Part shown: piece by piece, positions 34,740 to 44,021 of the stretch
How the letters are laid out: the number at the start of each line of letters is the position of its first letter
Position numbering within the stretch: the first letter of the stretch is position 1
Assembly (NCBI RefSeq): GCF_900142935.1
Contig: NZ_FSRS01000001.1
Span: forward strand, 568,001-632,000
Direction: 5' to 3'
Origin: Rhodovulum sp. ES.010
Lineage (GTDB): Bacteria; Pseudomonadota; Alphaproteobacteria; Rhodobacterales; Rhodobacteraceae
DNA length: 64,000 nt
Translations under genes and position numbers: made by a program
The notes under the pieces: generated by a model
Databases searched by the model: none
What the model was told of the DNA's origin: nothing
What the model saw: only the letters and a program-made list of their open reading frames with translations

Positions 34740-35960
34740 CTAGCTGTAATCTGCTGCGTCCGCCGCGACCGCGGACAGCATGTCCGACATCAGCGTGGGG
34801 TCGGCGGCGTGCACGCGGTTCCAGGTCGGGATGAAGGGCGTCTGGGACGGGCTTTCGAGGAAGACCTGCCCCGCCTCGGTGATGTTGCGCGCGAAAAGCT
34901 CGATGATGTTCTCCTCGGCATGCCGGTCGAGGGCGAGGCCATTCATCCGCGCGTCGTTGTGATAGCACTCCAGAAGGTCCAGCGCCTCGCGGTAATAGGT
35001 GGCCTTGAGGGTCCGGAAGATCTCTTCGGAAAAGACGGTGCCGTCGGCGGCGAGCTTGCGGAAGATCGACTTGCAGATGTCGATCGACATCCGCGACAGC
35101 CCCTTGGAGGCGTCCTCGGGCGAAACCGGCTGGTGCTTGTGATCGTAGGCATCCGAGATCTCGACCTGGCAGACCGAATGCGGCGCGAGGTTGCGCCACG
35201 CCTCGGACAGCACGCCGATCTCGAGCCCCCAGTCAAACGGGATGCGGAGGTCGGGCAGGGGTGCGGTGCGCAGCGCGAATTCGCCCGACAGCGGGTAGCG
35301 GAAGGAGCGCAGGTAATCGAGGTAGTCGCGGTCGCCGATCACCTTCTTGAGCGAGATCAGAATCGGGCTGACCAGCAGGCGGCTGGCCCGGCCGTTGAGC
35401 TTGCCCTCGCCGATCCGGGGGTAGAAGCCTTTGGCGAGCTGGTAGGGGAAATTCGGGTTGGCCACCGGGTAGACGAGCCGGGCCAGCATCTCGCGCGAGT
35501 AGGTTAGGATGTCGCAATCGTGGATGGCCATGACGGCGCTGTCCTTGCAGGCCATGATGTAGCCCATGCAAAACCACACGTTCCGGCCCTTGCCGGGTTC
35601 GCCGGGGTCGAGGCTCAGGGCCTCGAGGCGGGCGTGGATCGCCTGCATCCGCGGGCTGTCATGCCAGATCACTACGTGGTTCTGCGGCAGCCGATCAAAG
35701 AACTTGAGCGCGTGGGCGTATTGCTCGGCATTGGCCCTGTCGAGCCCGACCACGATCCGGTGCAGGTACGGCACCTCGGCCAGTTCGTCCAGGATCGCGG
35801 GCAGCGCCTCGCCCTCCAGTTCCGAGAACAGCGACGGCAGCGTGAGGCTGATCTTGCGGGTCTGGGCGAAGGTCGCGAGTTCGTGGCTCAGGCTATCGGC
35901 GGAGGCCGACCGCAGGTTGTGGAGCGTGGCCACGTTGCCGTTCTGGTGAAAATCCGCCAA
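34740..35960 (-). CDS. gpgS: Glucosyl-3-phosphoglycerate synthase-like glycosyltransferase
   Basis: 406 aa retaining GT-A glycosyltransferase resembling family GT81 enzymes that transfer glucose to 3-phosphoglycerate. Features are LTLPSLFSELEGEALPAILDEL at the N-terminus, GKGRNVWFCMGYIMAC (nucleotide-sugar contact) near 123 and the metal motif DCD at 148-150 in MAIHDCDILTY. I propose the TTG at 35960 as start because a purine-rich GGGGGAGAGGGCAG immediately precedes it and it lies 17 bp after the upstream phosphatase gene; longer starts would overlap that gene. With the phosphatase, it would make glucosylglycerate, a compatible solute. Confidence 0.8.
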   Translation of the reverse strand: MADFHQNGNVATLHNLRSASADSLSHELATFAQTRKISLTLPSLFSELEGEALPAILDELAEVPYLHRIVVGLDRANAEQYAHALKFFDRLPQNHVVIWHDSPRMQAIHARLEALSLDPGEPGKGRNVWFCMGYIMACKDSAVMAIHDCDILTYSREMLARLVYPVANPNFPYQLAKGFYPRIGEGKLNGRASRLLVSPILISLKKVIGDRDYLDYLRSFRYPLSGEFALRTAPLPDLRIPFDWGLEIGVLSEAWRNLAPHSVCQVEISDAYDHKHQPVSPEDASKGLSRMSIDICKSIFRKLAADGTVFSEEIFRTLKATYYREALDLLECYHNDARMNGLALDRHAEENIIELFARNITEAGQVFLESPSQTPFIPTWNRVHAADPTLMSDMLSAVAADAADYS

Positions 35961-35977
35961 CTGCCCTCTCCCCCGAG

Positions 35978-36757
35978 TCAGAGCCCGCACTCCCTGATAA
36001 CGCGTTCCATTGCTTCGTTCCAACCTTTAGGGCCGGGTGCGGCGATCCGCAGGATGCGCCCCGCCTCTTCGCCGCGCAGCGGGGGGAGGGGCAAGCGGTG
36101 CGGATTGGCGATGACGATGCCAAGGTCGGCCCGTTCCAGCATCTCGACATCGTTGGGCGCGTCGCCGAGTGCGACGGTGAAGGGGTCGCCATAGCGGCCT
36201 GCGATCTCCGCAATCCGTTCGGCCTTGGTTCCGCCGAAGGACAGCGTCAGGAACCGCCCGCCCTCGCGCGCGACGACGCCCAGCTCGGCGAGCGCGGCGA
36301 GGAAGGACGCCTTGCCCTCCGCATCGCATGTCCACAAGCCGGGTTCCGAGAAGCGCCGCAGGGCGGCCAGGGCCGCGTCGGCCTCTGGAAGTCCGGTGAG
36401 CCGGACGATCTCGGCAATGTCGCAATCGCCGAAGCCGCGGAAGCCTGAGCGCAGGCCCTCGGGCAGCCGGTTCAGTGCGGCGCGCAGGTCGTCATAGAGA
36501 CCGCGATCGGCGGGCGCCCCGGCGCCGGGGACGAGCACGCCCGCGCCGTTCTCGACGATGGCCGGATGGTCCGACAGCCCCAACTCGGCCCGGAGGGGCG
36601 CGATCTCGGCCGCGGTCTTGGATGAGGCGAGGATCACCGGCACTCCGGCGGCCCGCAGACGCGCCAGCGCGGGGGCGGCGGGCGCGTGGCAATAGGTTTC
36701 GTGGTCGAGGAGCGTGCCGTCGAGATCGGTAAAGACCAGAAGCGGGGGGCGATTCAT
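35978..36757 (-). CDS. gpgP: Glucosyl/mannosyl-3-phosphoglycerate phosphatase (HAD-IIB)
   Basis: 259 aa HAD-superfamily phosphatase of the mannosyl-3-phosphoglycerate phosphatase type. Motif I is FTDLDGTLLD (nucleophile Asp11, Asp13), motif II is ILASSKT, and motif IV is VALGDAPNDVEML. A C2B cap lies between. It removes phosphate from glucosyl-3-phosphoglycerate to yield glucosylglycerate. It is the upstream gene of a two-gene operon with gpgS, and divergent from the ABC exporter. Which sugar is used cannot be proven from sequence. Confidence 0.85.
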   Translation of the reverse strand: MNRPPLLVFTDLDGTLLDHETYCHAPAAPALARLRAAGVPVILASSKTAAEIAPLRAELGLSDHPAIVENGAGVLVPGAGAPADRGLYDDLRAALNRLPEGLRSGFRGFGDCDIAEIVRLTGLPEADAALAALRRFSEPGLWTCDAEGKASFLAALAELGVVAREGGRFLTLSFGGTKAERIAEIAGRYGDPFTVALGDAPNDVEMLERADLGIVIANPHRLPLPPLRGEEAGRILRIAAPGPKGWNEAMERVIRECGL

Positions 36758-36874
36758 TCGCAAAACCTGTCGTGGTGGTTTCGGGCCGAGCCTACGCGAA
36801 GCGATGCCGGTTGCCACCCCGGCCCTTGAAAGCCGGACGGGGCGGTGCCTTATTGGCGGGCGAGGGGGCGCCCG

Positions 36875-37582
36875 ATGGACCGTCCGATCTTTCGAACCGA
36901 GACCGTCACCAAGGTCTACGATACCGGCGGTGCAAAGGTGCATGCGCTGGCCGAGGTCGATCTAGAACTTTTCGCCGGCGAGCTTGCGGTGCTGCTCGGG
37001 CCCTCGGGCAGCGGCAAGTCGACGCTTCTGAACATCCTCGGCGGGCTGGACCGCGCGAGTTCCGGCCGGGTCTGGTTCCGCGATCTCGAACTCACCCGGC
37101 TCAAGGACCGTGCGCTGACGCGCTACCGGCGCGACCATGTCGGATTCGTCTTCCAGTTCTACAACCTGGTGCCCAGCCTGAGTGCGCGCGAGAACGTGCA
37201 ACTGGTGACCGACGTGGCGCGCGACCCGATGGACCCGGCCGAGGCGCTGGGGCTGGTGGGGCTGTCGCACAGGCTGGACCATTTTCCGGCCGAGATGTCG
37301 GGCGGAGAACAGCAGCGCGTGGCCATCGCGCGGGCGATCGCAAAGCGGCCCGAGGTGCTCTTGTGCGACGAACCCACCGGGGCGCTCGACTCGAAAACCG
37401 GGGTGCAGGTGCTGGAAGCGCTGAAGGACATCAACGACCGGTTCGGGACCTCGACGGTGGTCATCACCCACAACGCGGCGATCCGCAAGATGGCGCACCG
37501 GGTGGTGCGCTTCCAGGACGGGCGCATCACCGCGGTGGAGGAGCCCGAGTCCCGCCTCGCGCCCCATGAGATCACCTGGTGA
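36875..37582 (+). CDS. ABC transporter ATP-binding protein (LolD/MacB-type)
   Basis: 235 aa ATPase. Walker A is GPSGSGKST at 42-50, the signature is [15 protein letters not shown], Walker B is [12 protein letters not shown], and the H-loop is VITHN. This subgroup works with FtsX-type permeases in lipoprotein release, macrolide export or other mechanotransmission. The ATG at 36875 gives the usual N-terminus; an upstream ATG would add ten residues. The permease gene starts at a GTG overlapping this stop by 4 bp, so ATPase and permease are co-translated. Confidence 0.92.
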   Translation: MDRPIFRTETVTKVYDTGGAKVHALAEVDLELFAGELAVLLGPSGSGKSTLLNILGGLDRASSGRVWFRDLELTRLKDRALTRYRRDHVGFVFQFYNLVPSLSARENVQLVTDVARDPMDPAEALGLVGLSHRLDHFPAEMSGGEQQRVAIARAIAKRPEVLLCDEPTGALDSKTGVQVLEALKDINDRFGTSTVVITHNAAIRKMAHRVVRFQDGRITAVEEPESRLAPHEITW

Positions 37583-39951
37583 GTGCGATGGAAGCGCTCG
37601 ACATCAAGCTCTTGCGCGACTTCCGGCGCCTCTGGGCGCAGGCGCTGGCGATCGCGCTGGTGCTGGCCTGCGGGGTGGCGATCTTCCTCACCTCCTTCGG
37701 GATGTACCGCGCGCTCGAGGCCACCCGCGACGCCTATTACGAGCGCAACCGCTTTGCCGATGTCTTCGCCGAGGCGCGCCGGGCCCCCGAGACGCTGGTC
37801 GCGGCCATCGCGCTCGTGCCGGGGGTGGCCGGCATCGAGACCCGTGTGGTGGGCTATGTCACGCTCGACATCCCCGGCCGCGAGGAGGTCGCGGTGGGCC
37901 GGGTGATCTCGCTGCCCGATGCGGGGCTGCCGGCGCTCAATCGTCCGCTGCTGCGCGCCGGTCGGTTGCCGCGCCCCCAGGCGACGGACGAGGTCGCCGT
38001 CAACGCGCCCTTCGCCGAGGCGCACGGTTTCCGCCCGGGCGACAGCTTCCACGCCAACCTCAACGGCCAGAGGCGCGAGCTGAAGATCACCGGCACGCTG
38101 CTCTCGCCCGAGTTCATCTACACCATCGGGCCGGGCGCGCTTCTACCCGACGACGAGGGGTTCGGCATTCTCTGGATGCCCGACCGCGCCGCCGAGGCGG
38201 CCTTCGACATGACCGGTGCGTTCAACTCGGTCAGCCTCAACCTGACCCGCGACGCGCGCGAGCCGCAGGTGATCGACCGGCTCGACGACCTTCTGGAGCC
38301 CTATGGCGGCTTCGGCGCGCATGGCCGCGACACCCAGCTCTCCAACAGCTTCATCGAGTCCGAGATTGCGCAGCTCAAGAACCTCGCGCTTGTGCTGCCG
38401 CCGGTCTTCTTCGGGATCTCGGCCTTTCTGGTGAACATGGTGCTCGGCCGGATCATCGCGCTGGAACGCAGCGAGATCGGGCTGATGAAGGCGGTGGGCT
38501 ATTCCAACCGCGAGGTCTGCCTGCATTACCTTATGCTCGCCGGGTTGGTCGCGCTGACGGGAATCGCCATCGGCTTTGCGGTGGGCAGCTGGCTCGCGCA
38601 TGAACTCGCGGTGCTCTACGCGGGCTATTTCGACTTTCCCTACCTGATCTACCGCGTCACCTACGACGTCTACGCGATTTCCGCCACCATCGCGCTGGGT
38701 GCGGCGGGGTTGGGGGCGGCGCGCGCCGCGCTCGCCGCGGCGCGGCTCTCGCCGGCCGTCGCGATGGCCCCGCCCGCGCCGCCGCGCTATTCGCGAGGCG
38801 GCTTCGACCGGATGCTGACCGCGCTGCGCCTCTCGCAGCCCACGGTGATGGTGCTGCGCGGCATCCTGCGCTGGCCGGTGCGTTCGGGGCTGACGGTGCT
38901 GGGGCTCGCCTTGGCGGTCGCGGTGATGGTGGCCGCGACCTTCTTCGACGATGCGCTCGACCGGATCATCGACAGCGCCTTCTACCAGACCAACCGGCAG
39001 GACGCGATGCTGCTCTTCAAAGAGGACCAGCCGCTTGTCGCGCTGGAAGAGGTGCGCCGCCTGCCCGGCGTCATGGCCGTCGAGGGGCACATGTATCTCA
39101 ACGCGAAGCTGCGCCACGGTCATCTGGAAAAGCAGATCAGCATCGAGGCGATCCGGCCGGGCAGCGACCTGACCCGGCCCGTCGATGCCGATGGCAAGCG
39201 GGTGACCGTGCCGCCGGGCAGCATCGTGCTGTCGGAACGCCTGGCCGAGCGGCTTGCGGCGCGCGTGGGGGACCGGGTCGAGGCGGAATTCCTCGGCAAC
39301 AAGCGCGAGACCCATATGCTGCCGGTCTCGGGCGTCGTGCCGCAGTTCTTCGGCCTCGGCGCCTACATGGATTTCGACGGCGTCAACGCGCTGTTCCGGC
39401 AGGCGCCGCAGATCTCCACCGCCGACGTGATGCTGGACCCCGCAGGGGAAACGGCCCTGCACCGGCGGCTGAAGGAGCTCCCGGCGCTGTCCGGCACGAT
39501 CATGATGACCGAGAACCGCGCTGCGTTCCAGGAGACCATCGGCCAGAACGTGATCGTGATGACCACGATCTATGCCACCATCGCGGTGCTGATCACCGTG
39601 GGCGTGGTCTATAACGGCGCGCGGGTGCTGCTGTCGGAACGGGCGCGGGAACTGGCGAGCCTGAGGATCCTCGGCTTCACCCGGGCCGAGGTCTCGTCGA
39701 TCCTGGTGGGCGAGACGATGCTCTTGGCGCTGGCCGCGCAGCCGGTGGGCTGGCTTCTCGGCTGGGCCATCGCGTGGAGTTCGACGGAAGGGTTCACCTC
39801 CGACCTCTACGCGATCCCGCTGGTGCTGACCCCGGCCACCTTCGCGCGGGCGAGCCTGGTGGTGCTGGCGGCAAGCCTGGTCGCGGTGCTGGTCGTGCGG
39901 CGGCGGCTGGACGGCCTCGACCTTGTGGCGGTGATGAAGACACGGGAGTGA
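37579..39951 (+). CDS. FtsX-like ABC transporter permease (two-repeat, large form)
   Basis: 790 aa permease with eight or more membrane helices in two FtsX units. The first unit has an N-terminal helix ([22 protein letters not shown]), a large periplasmic domain (residues 45-260) and three helices from about 265. The second unit has a helix at about 435 ([21 protein letters not shown]), another periplasmic domain (to about 655) and the last three helices. The loop [20 protein letters not shown] is the FtsX signature, and [18 protein letters not shown] is its second copy. It is followed 4 bp later by a HlyD-type adaptor, giving an exporter of unknown substrate. Confidence 0.9.
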   Translation: MSAMEALDIKLLRDFRRLWAQALAIALVLACGVAIFLTSFGMYRALEATRDAYYERNRFADVFAEARRAPETLVAAIALVPGVAGIETRVVGYVTLDIPGREEVAVGRVISLPDAGLPALNRPLLRAGRLPRPQATDEVAVNAPFAEAHGFRPGDSFHANLNGQRRELKITGTLLSPEFIYTIGPGALLPDDEGFGILWMPDRAAEAAFDMTGAFNSVSLNLTRDAREPQVIDRLDDLLEPYGGFGAHGRDTQLSNSFIESEIAQLKNLALVLPPVFFGISAFLVNMVLGRIIALERSEIGLMKAVGYSNREVCLHYLMLAGLVALTGIAIGFAVGSWLAHELAVLYAGYFDFPYLIYRVTYDVYAISATIALGAAGLGAARAALAAARLSPAVAMAPPAPPRYSRGGFDRMLTALRLSQPTVMVLRGILRWPVRSGLTVLGLALAVAVMVAATFFDDALDRIIDSAFYQTNRQDAMLLFKEDQPLVALEEVRRLPGVMAVEGHMYLNAKLRHGHLEKQISIEAIRPGSDLTRPVDADGKRVTVPPGSIVLSERLAERLAARVGDRVEAEFLGNKRETHMLPVSGVVPQFFGLGAYMDFDGVNALFRQAPQISTADVMLDPAGETALHRRLKELPALSGTIMMTENRAAFQETIGQNVIVMTTIYATIAVLITVGVVYNGARVLLSERARELASLRILGFTRAEVSSILVGETMLLALAAQPVGWLLGWAIAWSSTEGFTSDLYAIPLVLTPATFARASLVVLAASLVAVLVVRRRLDGLDLVAVMKTRE

Positions 39952-39955
39952 GCGC

Positions 39956-41176
39956 ATGATGCTTTCGGCACGGAACGTGATCCTGGCGGGGATCGGCGCG
40001 GCGCTGCTGGGCGGCCTTCTTTACGCCGCCTTCCGGACCGACCCGGTGCCCGTCGACCTGCACAGGGTGGCGCGCGCGCCGATGCAGGTCACCGTGAACG
40101 CCGACGGCAAAACCCGGATCCGCGACATCTACGAGGTGGCCACCCCGATCTCGGGCACCGCGCAGCGCTCGCCCGTCGAGGTGGGCGACCGCGTGACGGC
40201 GGGGCAAACCGTGGTCGCCATCGTCGAACCCACCGCGCCCGCACTGCTCGACACCCGCTCGCGCGTCCAGGCCGAGGCCGCGGTGCGCGAATCCGAGGCC
40301 GCCCGCGCCCGGGCCGAAAGCGAGCTGCGCCGCGCCGAGGAAGACCTCGCCTATGCCGAAAGCCAGTACGAGCGCGCGGAAACCCTGGTCGAACGCGGGG
40401 TGGCGTCCTTCACCCGTCTTGAGGACGTGACCCAGCAGCTTGCCAGCGCGCGGGCCGCGCGGGACGCCGCTACCTCGGGGCTCGACATGGCCGAAAGCGC
40501 GCTCGAACGGGCCCGCGCTGCGCTGATTCTGCCCGCCGAGGACGGGCCGGGCTCGCTGAACGGCGCGTGCTGCGTCGAACTGCACGCCCCCATCGACGGC
40601 GTGGTGCTGGATGTCGACGTGATCTCCGAACGCCCCGTCGTCATCGGGTCGCGGCTGCTCTCCGTCGGACGGCCCGACAACCTGGAGATCGTGGCCGACC
40701 TGCTCTCGTCCGACGCGGTGCGGCTGGAGGAGGGCGATCACGCCATGGTCGAACGCTGGGGCGGCGAGGGCACGCTCGAGGCGCGGCTGAGGCGGATCGA
40801 GCCGGTGGCGCGCACCAAGGTCTCGGCGCTCGGGATCGAGGAACAGCGGGTGGACGCGCTCTTCGGCATCGTCAGCCCGCCCGAGGTCCGTCCCGGGCTC
40901 GGCGACGGCTTCTCGGTGTTCCTGCGGATCGTCGAATGGGAAATCGGCGACGCGCTGCAGGTGCCGCTCTCGGCGCTCTTCCGCCGCGACGGCGGCTGGG
41001 CGGTCTTCACCGTCGCGGACGGCACCGCCAGCCTCGCGCCGGTCAAAATCGGCCGCCGCGGCGAGACCACGGCCCAGGTGCTGGACGGGCTGGCGGCGGG
41101 CGCCCGCGTCATCTCCCACCCCTCCGACAAGGTGGCCGACGGCGTGGCCGTGGTCGACCGCGAGACGCTTCAGTAG
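39956..41176 (+). CDS. HlyD-family periplasmic adaptor (membrane fusion protein)
   Basis: 406 aa protein with one N-terminal helix (RNVILAGIGAALLGGLLYAAF), a lipoyl-type domain (TPISGTAQRSPVEVGDRVTAGQTVVAIVEP), a coiled-coil hairpin (residues about 95-185, rich in Glu/Ala/Arg) and beta-barrel domains. It would link the FtsX-type permease to the envelope exterior. No outer membrane factor gene is nearby, so a TolC-like partner encoded elsewhere is inferred. The 3' end overlaps the convergent ppk2 gene by 7 bp. Confidence 0.9.
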   Translation: MMLSARNVILAGIGAALLGGLLYAAFRTDPVPVDLHRVARAPMQVTVNADGKTRIRDIYEVATPISGTAQRSPVEVGDRVTAGQTVVAIVEPTAPALLDTRSRVQAEAAVRESEAARARAESELRRAEEDLAYAESQYERAETLVERGVASFTRLEDVTQQLASARAARDAATSGLDMAESALERARAALILPAEDGPGSLNGACCVELHAPIDGVVLDVDVISERPVVIGSRLLSVGRPDNLEIVADLLSSDAVRLEEGDHAMVERWGGEGTLEARLRRIEPVARTKVSALGIEEQRVDALFGIVSPPEVRPGLGDGFSVFLRIVEWEIGDALQVPLSALFRRDGGWAVFTVADGTASLAPVKIGRRGETTAQVLDGLAAGARVISHPSDKVADGVAVVDRETLQ

Positions 41177-42093
41177 CGGGCCGGAACGTACAACTCGTCG
41201 GGCAGCACCTTGCGCTCGTAATCGGGATTGAAGACGCGGTCGGGCAGTTCGACCTTCTCGTGCTCGATGTCCGCGTGGGGGACCTGGTCCAGAAGATGCG
41301 CGATGCAATTCAGCCGCGCGCGCCGCTTGTCGTTGCCAGGGACGATGAACCAGGGCGCCTCCGGGATGTTCGTGCGCGCGAACATGTCCTCCTTGGCCTT
41401 GGTGTAATCCTCCCAGCGGATGCGGGATTGCAGGTCCATCGGCGAGAGCTTCCACTGTTTCAGCGGGTCGTGGATGCGCATCAGGAACCGTAGCTGCTGT
41501 TCCTCGTCTGTGATCGAGAACCAGTACTTGATGAGCGTGATGCCCGAGCGCACCAGCATCCGCTCGAACTCCGGCACGTCCTGGAAGAACTGCTCGACCT
41601 CGTCCTCGGTGGCGAAGCCCATCACCCGTTCCACGCCCGCGCGGTTGTACCAGGACCGGTCGAACAGCACCATCTCGCCGCCGGCGGGCAGGTGTTCCAC
41701 GTAGCGCTGGAAATACCACTGCGTCTTCTGGCGGCCGGAGGGCGCGGGCAGGGCGACCACGCGGGCCACGCGCGGGTTCAGCCGCTGGGTGATCCGCTTG
41801 ATCGTGCCGCCCTTACCGGCCGAATCTCGCCCCTCGAACAGGACCACGACCTTGGCCTTGGTGGCTGCCACCCAATCGTGCAGCTTGATCAGATCGGCTT
41901 GCAGCTTCAGCAGTTCCAGCATGTAGACCCGCCGCGGCAGCGTGTCGGGATGCTTGAAACGGTAGAGCTTCTTCAACTCCAGCGTCGGCAGGGTGTCCTC
42001 GAGGTCGATCTCGAGATCCTCGATCAGGTTGTCCTCGAGTTCCGAGGCCACCCAGTCGTCGTAAAGCTGTTCGAGATCCGGGGAGTCGGTCAT
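41170..42093 (-). CDS. ppk2: Polyphosphate kinase 2
   Basis: 307 aa PPK2 that phosphorylates nucleoside diphosphates using polyphosphate (or the reverse). Walker A is FEGRDSAGKGGT at about 86-97, with the lid region following (ITQRLNPRVARVVALPAPSGRQKTQWYFQRYVEHLP) and Walker B-like MVLFDRSWYNRAGVERVMGF. Length and single domain indicate the one-domain class. The start is taken at MTDSPDLEQLYDDW; an upstream ATG would add eleven residues. A Pho-box-like repeat lies 43 bp upstream, suggesting phosphate control. Confidence 0.93.
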   Translation of the reverse strand: MTDSPDLEQLYDDWVASELEDNLIEDLEIDLEDTLPTLELKKLYRFKHPDTLPRRVYMLELLKLQADLIKLHDWVAATKAKVVVLFEGRDSAGKGGTIKRITQRLNPRVARVVALPAPSGRQKTQWYFQRYVEHLPAGGEMVLFDRSWYNRAGVERVMGFATEDEVEQFFQDVPEFERMLVRSGITLIKYWFSITDEEQQLRFLMRIHDPLKQWKLSPMDLQSRIRWEDYTKAKEDMFARTNIPEAPWFIVPGNDKRRARLNCIAHLLDQVPHADIEHEKVELPDRVFNPDYERKVLPDELYVPARY

Positions 42094-42136
42094 GGGTCCT
42101 CGCGCGCACGGGTTGGCGTCACCCATGCACGCAAGT

Positions 42137-42154
42137 GTGACAGGGCCATGTCAG
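42137..42154 (-). promoter_or_regulatory. Candidate Pho box upstream of ppk2
   Basis: On the minus strand, CTGACAT-GGCC-CTGTCAC gives two 7-bp direct repeats with the exact 11-bp period of PhoB operators. It lies 43 bp upstream of the ppk2 start and in the divergent space with cysH. Polyphosphate metabolism genes are frequent Pho-regulon members, which supports the reading. Confidence 0.6.
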
Positions 42155-42247
42155 ATGTGACCTAAATCCCGCGTTTCATGGTCGCGCGGCGTTCCGCCCC
42201 CTGACCCCGCCCTTTGCCCGACTCTTCCCCCATGCTATGCGCCGCCC

Positions 42248-43018
42248 ATGCGTGACGAAGGCACCCTGAAACAGCCTCCAAGGCTCGAATGGCCGGCCGG
42301 CGGTTCCGATCCCGTGCTTGAGTCGTTGCAGCTGACCTACCTGCCCGACCTCGATCACGTGAACATGGAAGGGCTATTGGGCGACCCGCGGCTCGGCCGG
42401 GTGGCGCTGGTATCGTCCTTCGGGGCGGAAAGCGTGGTCCTGCTGCACTACGTCACGCGGTTTTTTCCCGACATGCCGGTGCTCTTCATCGAGACCGGAT
42501 GCCATTTCCCCGAGACGCTGGCCTATCGCGACTTGTTGACCGCGCGGCTCGGCCTGAACCTCGTGAACGTCCGGCCCGAGGCGGCCCTGATCGCGGAGGA
42601 GGACCCCGACGGCACGCTGCATGCCCGCGATCCGAACATGTGCTGCACGCTGCGCAAGACTTTCCCGCTGGCCGACGCGCTGGCAGGCTACGACGCCTGG
42701 ATTTCCGGGCGCAAGCGCTACCAGGGCTTGACCCGCGCTGCTCTGCCGGCGCTGGAGCGCGACGGCAGCCATATCAAGGTCAATCCGCTGGTGTTCTGGT
42801 CGCCGGACCAGATCGCCGCCTATGTCGAACGCCATGCGCTGCCGCGTCACCCGCTGGTCGACAGGGGCTACGCCTCGATCGGCTGCGCCCCCTGCACCCG
42901 GCCTGTGAAGCCCGGCGAGGATCTGCGCGCCGGACGCTGGGCGGACAACCCTGACAAGACCGAATGCGGCATCCACCTCGGTCCCGACGGTCGCTTCGCG
43001 CGCGCCAAGCGGCGTTGA
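42248..43018 (+). CDS. cysH: Phosphoadenylyl/adenylyl-sulfate reductase (assimilatory)
   Basis: 256 aa enzyme reducing activated sulfate to sulfite. It has both the catalytic Cys240 (TECGIH) and the two cysteine pairs that bind a [4Fe-4S] cluster: Cys132-Cys133 (NMCCTLRK) and Cys213-Cys216 (GCAPCTRP). The cluster indicates the APS-reductase type used by many alphaproteobacteria, not the cluster-free enterobacterial PAPS form. The PP-loop-type block SSFGAESVVLLHYV lies near residue 56. It is divergent from ppk2. The other sulfate genes are not in the window. Confidence 0.94.
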   Translation: MRDEGTLKQPPRLEWPAGGSDPVLESLQLTYLPDLDHVNMEGLLGDPRLGRVALVSSFGAESVVLLHYVTRFFPDMPVLFIETGCHFPETLAYRDLLTARLGLNLVNVRPEAALIAEEDPDGTLHARDPNMCCTLRKTFPLADALAGYDAWISGRKRYQGLTRAALPALERDGSHIKVNPLVFWSPDQIAAYVERHALPRHPLVDRGYASIGCAPCTRPVKPGEDLRAGRWADNPDKTECGIHLGPDGRFARAKRR

Positions 43019-43083
43019 CGGCACGCCGCGGTCGCCTCGGTCATGGCGTTCGCTTCGCGGTGCTTCCGGCCGGTGGCGCTGGG

Positions 43084-43659
43084 TCAGGCGGGGTGCAGGA
43101 TCGCCCGCGTTCCCAGCGGCACCCGTTCGTAGAGATGGATCACGTGTGAGTTGAACATCCGCACGCAGCCGCTTGACGCCCTGCGACCGATGCTGCCGGT
43201 GTCCGTCGTGCCGTGAATGCGCAGCATGCTGTCGCCTCCGTTCGCCGTGAAAAGGTACAGCGCGCGCGCGCCGAGGGGGTTGTCCGGGCCGCCGGGCATG
43301 CCGTCCTCGTATTTCTTGTATCTTTCGGGTTCGCGCTCGATCATCTCGTCGGTCGGCCGCCACGAGGGCCATTCCTTCTTTGCACCGATGACGAAACTGC
43401 CGGGCTCGTACAGCCCGTCGCGGCCGATGGCCACGCGATAACGTATCGCCCGGCCGCGGTCGTCGTCGTGCAGTGTCCAGTAGAGCGCGAAGTCGCGCGG
43501 GACGACGTGGATTTCGCCGGGTGGCACACCCTTCACGCGCACCATCCTTGCGGCGAGCGGGTTTTCCCCCGCGCCGTCGTTGGTGCCGGTCTGGCCGAGG
43601 GCAGGGGCAGCGATCAGCCCGGCGCACAAGCCCTGAAGCAGGAATGCTCTGCGGTGCAT
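43084..43659 (-). CDS. L,D-transpeptidase (YkuD family)
   Basis: 191 aa exported enzyme that forms or exchanges peptide cross-links in peptidoglycan or attaches proteins to it. The signal region is MHRRAFLLQGLCAGLIAAPALG. The catalytic motif is HGT ... SIGRRASSGCVRMFN, with nucleophile Cys in SSGCVRM and the conserved His in RIHGT. The start is chosen at MHRRAF, which gives a proper signal peptide; an upstream ATG adds twelve residues. It converges on cysH. Confidence 0.92.
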   Translation of the reverse strand: MHRRAFLLQGLCAGLIAAPALGQTGTNDGAGENPLAARMVRVKGVPPGEIHVVPRDFALYWTLHDDDRGRAIRYRVAIGRDGLYEPGSFVIGAKKEWPSWRPTDEMIEREPERYKKYEDGMPGGPDNPLGARALYLFTANGGDSMLRIHGTTDTGSIGRRASSGCVRMFNSHVIHLYERVPLGTRAILHPA

Positions 43660-43755
43660 CTTTGAAATTCCTTGAATGCCAACATGTTGAGACAAAAATG
43701 AGCCGCGATTTGCGACAACGCAAGCCTGAAGCTCGCTGCCTCACGAGGATTTGGC

Positions 43756-44007
43756 CTATCGGTCGCTGCCGTTGCCATTGTCCTCGCGCCGGAAACGGCG
43801 AAGGAGGCCGCGCAGGTCGAGCCAGATCAGCGCGACCCCCAGGGGGAGCATCCAGAATCCCACGATCGGAAGGAATCCGACGAGGCCGCCGGCGATGCAC
43901 AGCACCCCCACGACGCTGCGCAGCCCCGGCGGCACGCGCCGCCGCACCGCCTCGAGCACGCGGGCGATCCGCGCGCGCGGGCCCGGCTTGTCGCGCGACG
44001 ACGGCAC
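43756..44007 (-). CDS. Small membrane protein of unknown function
   Basis: 83 aa protein with basic ends and one long hydrophobic hairpin, RSVVGVLCIAGGLVGFLPIVGFWMLPLGVALIWLDL, matching an uncharacterised alphaproteobacterial family with an FLPVxGFWMLPLG core. The frame is open further upstream but overlaps mtnA; a GTG at 44007, 14 bp after the mtnA stop, gives a sensible start. It is probably co-transcribed with mtnA. No function is known to me. Confidence 0.65.
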   Translation of the reverse strand: MPSSRDKPGPRARIARVLEAVRRRVPPGLRSVVGVLCIAGGLVGFLPIVGFWMLPLGVALIWLDLRGLLRRFRREDNGNGSDR

Positions 44008-44021
44008 GGGGGGCGGCCGGG

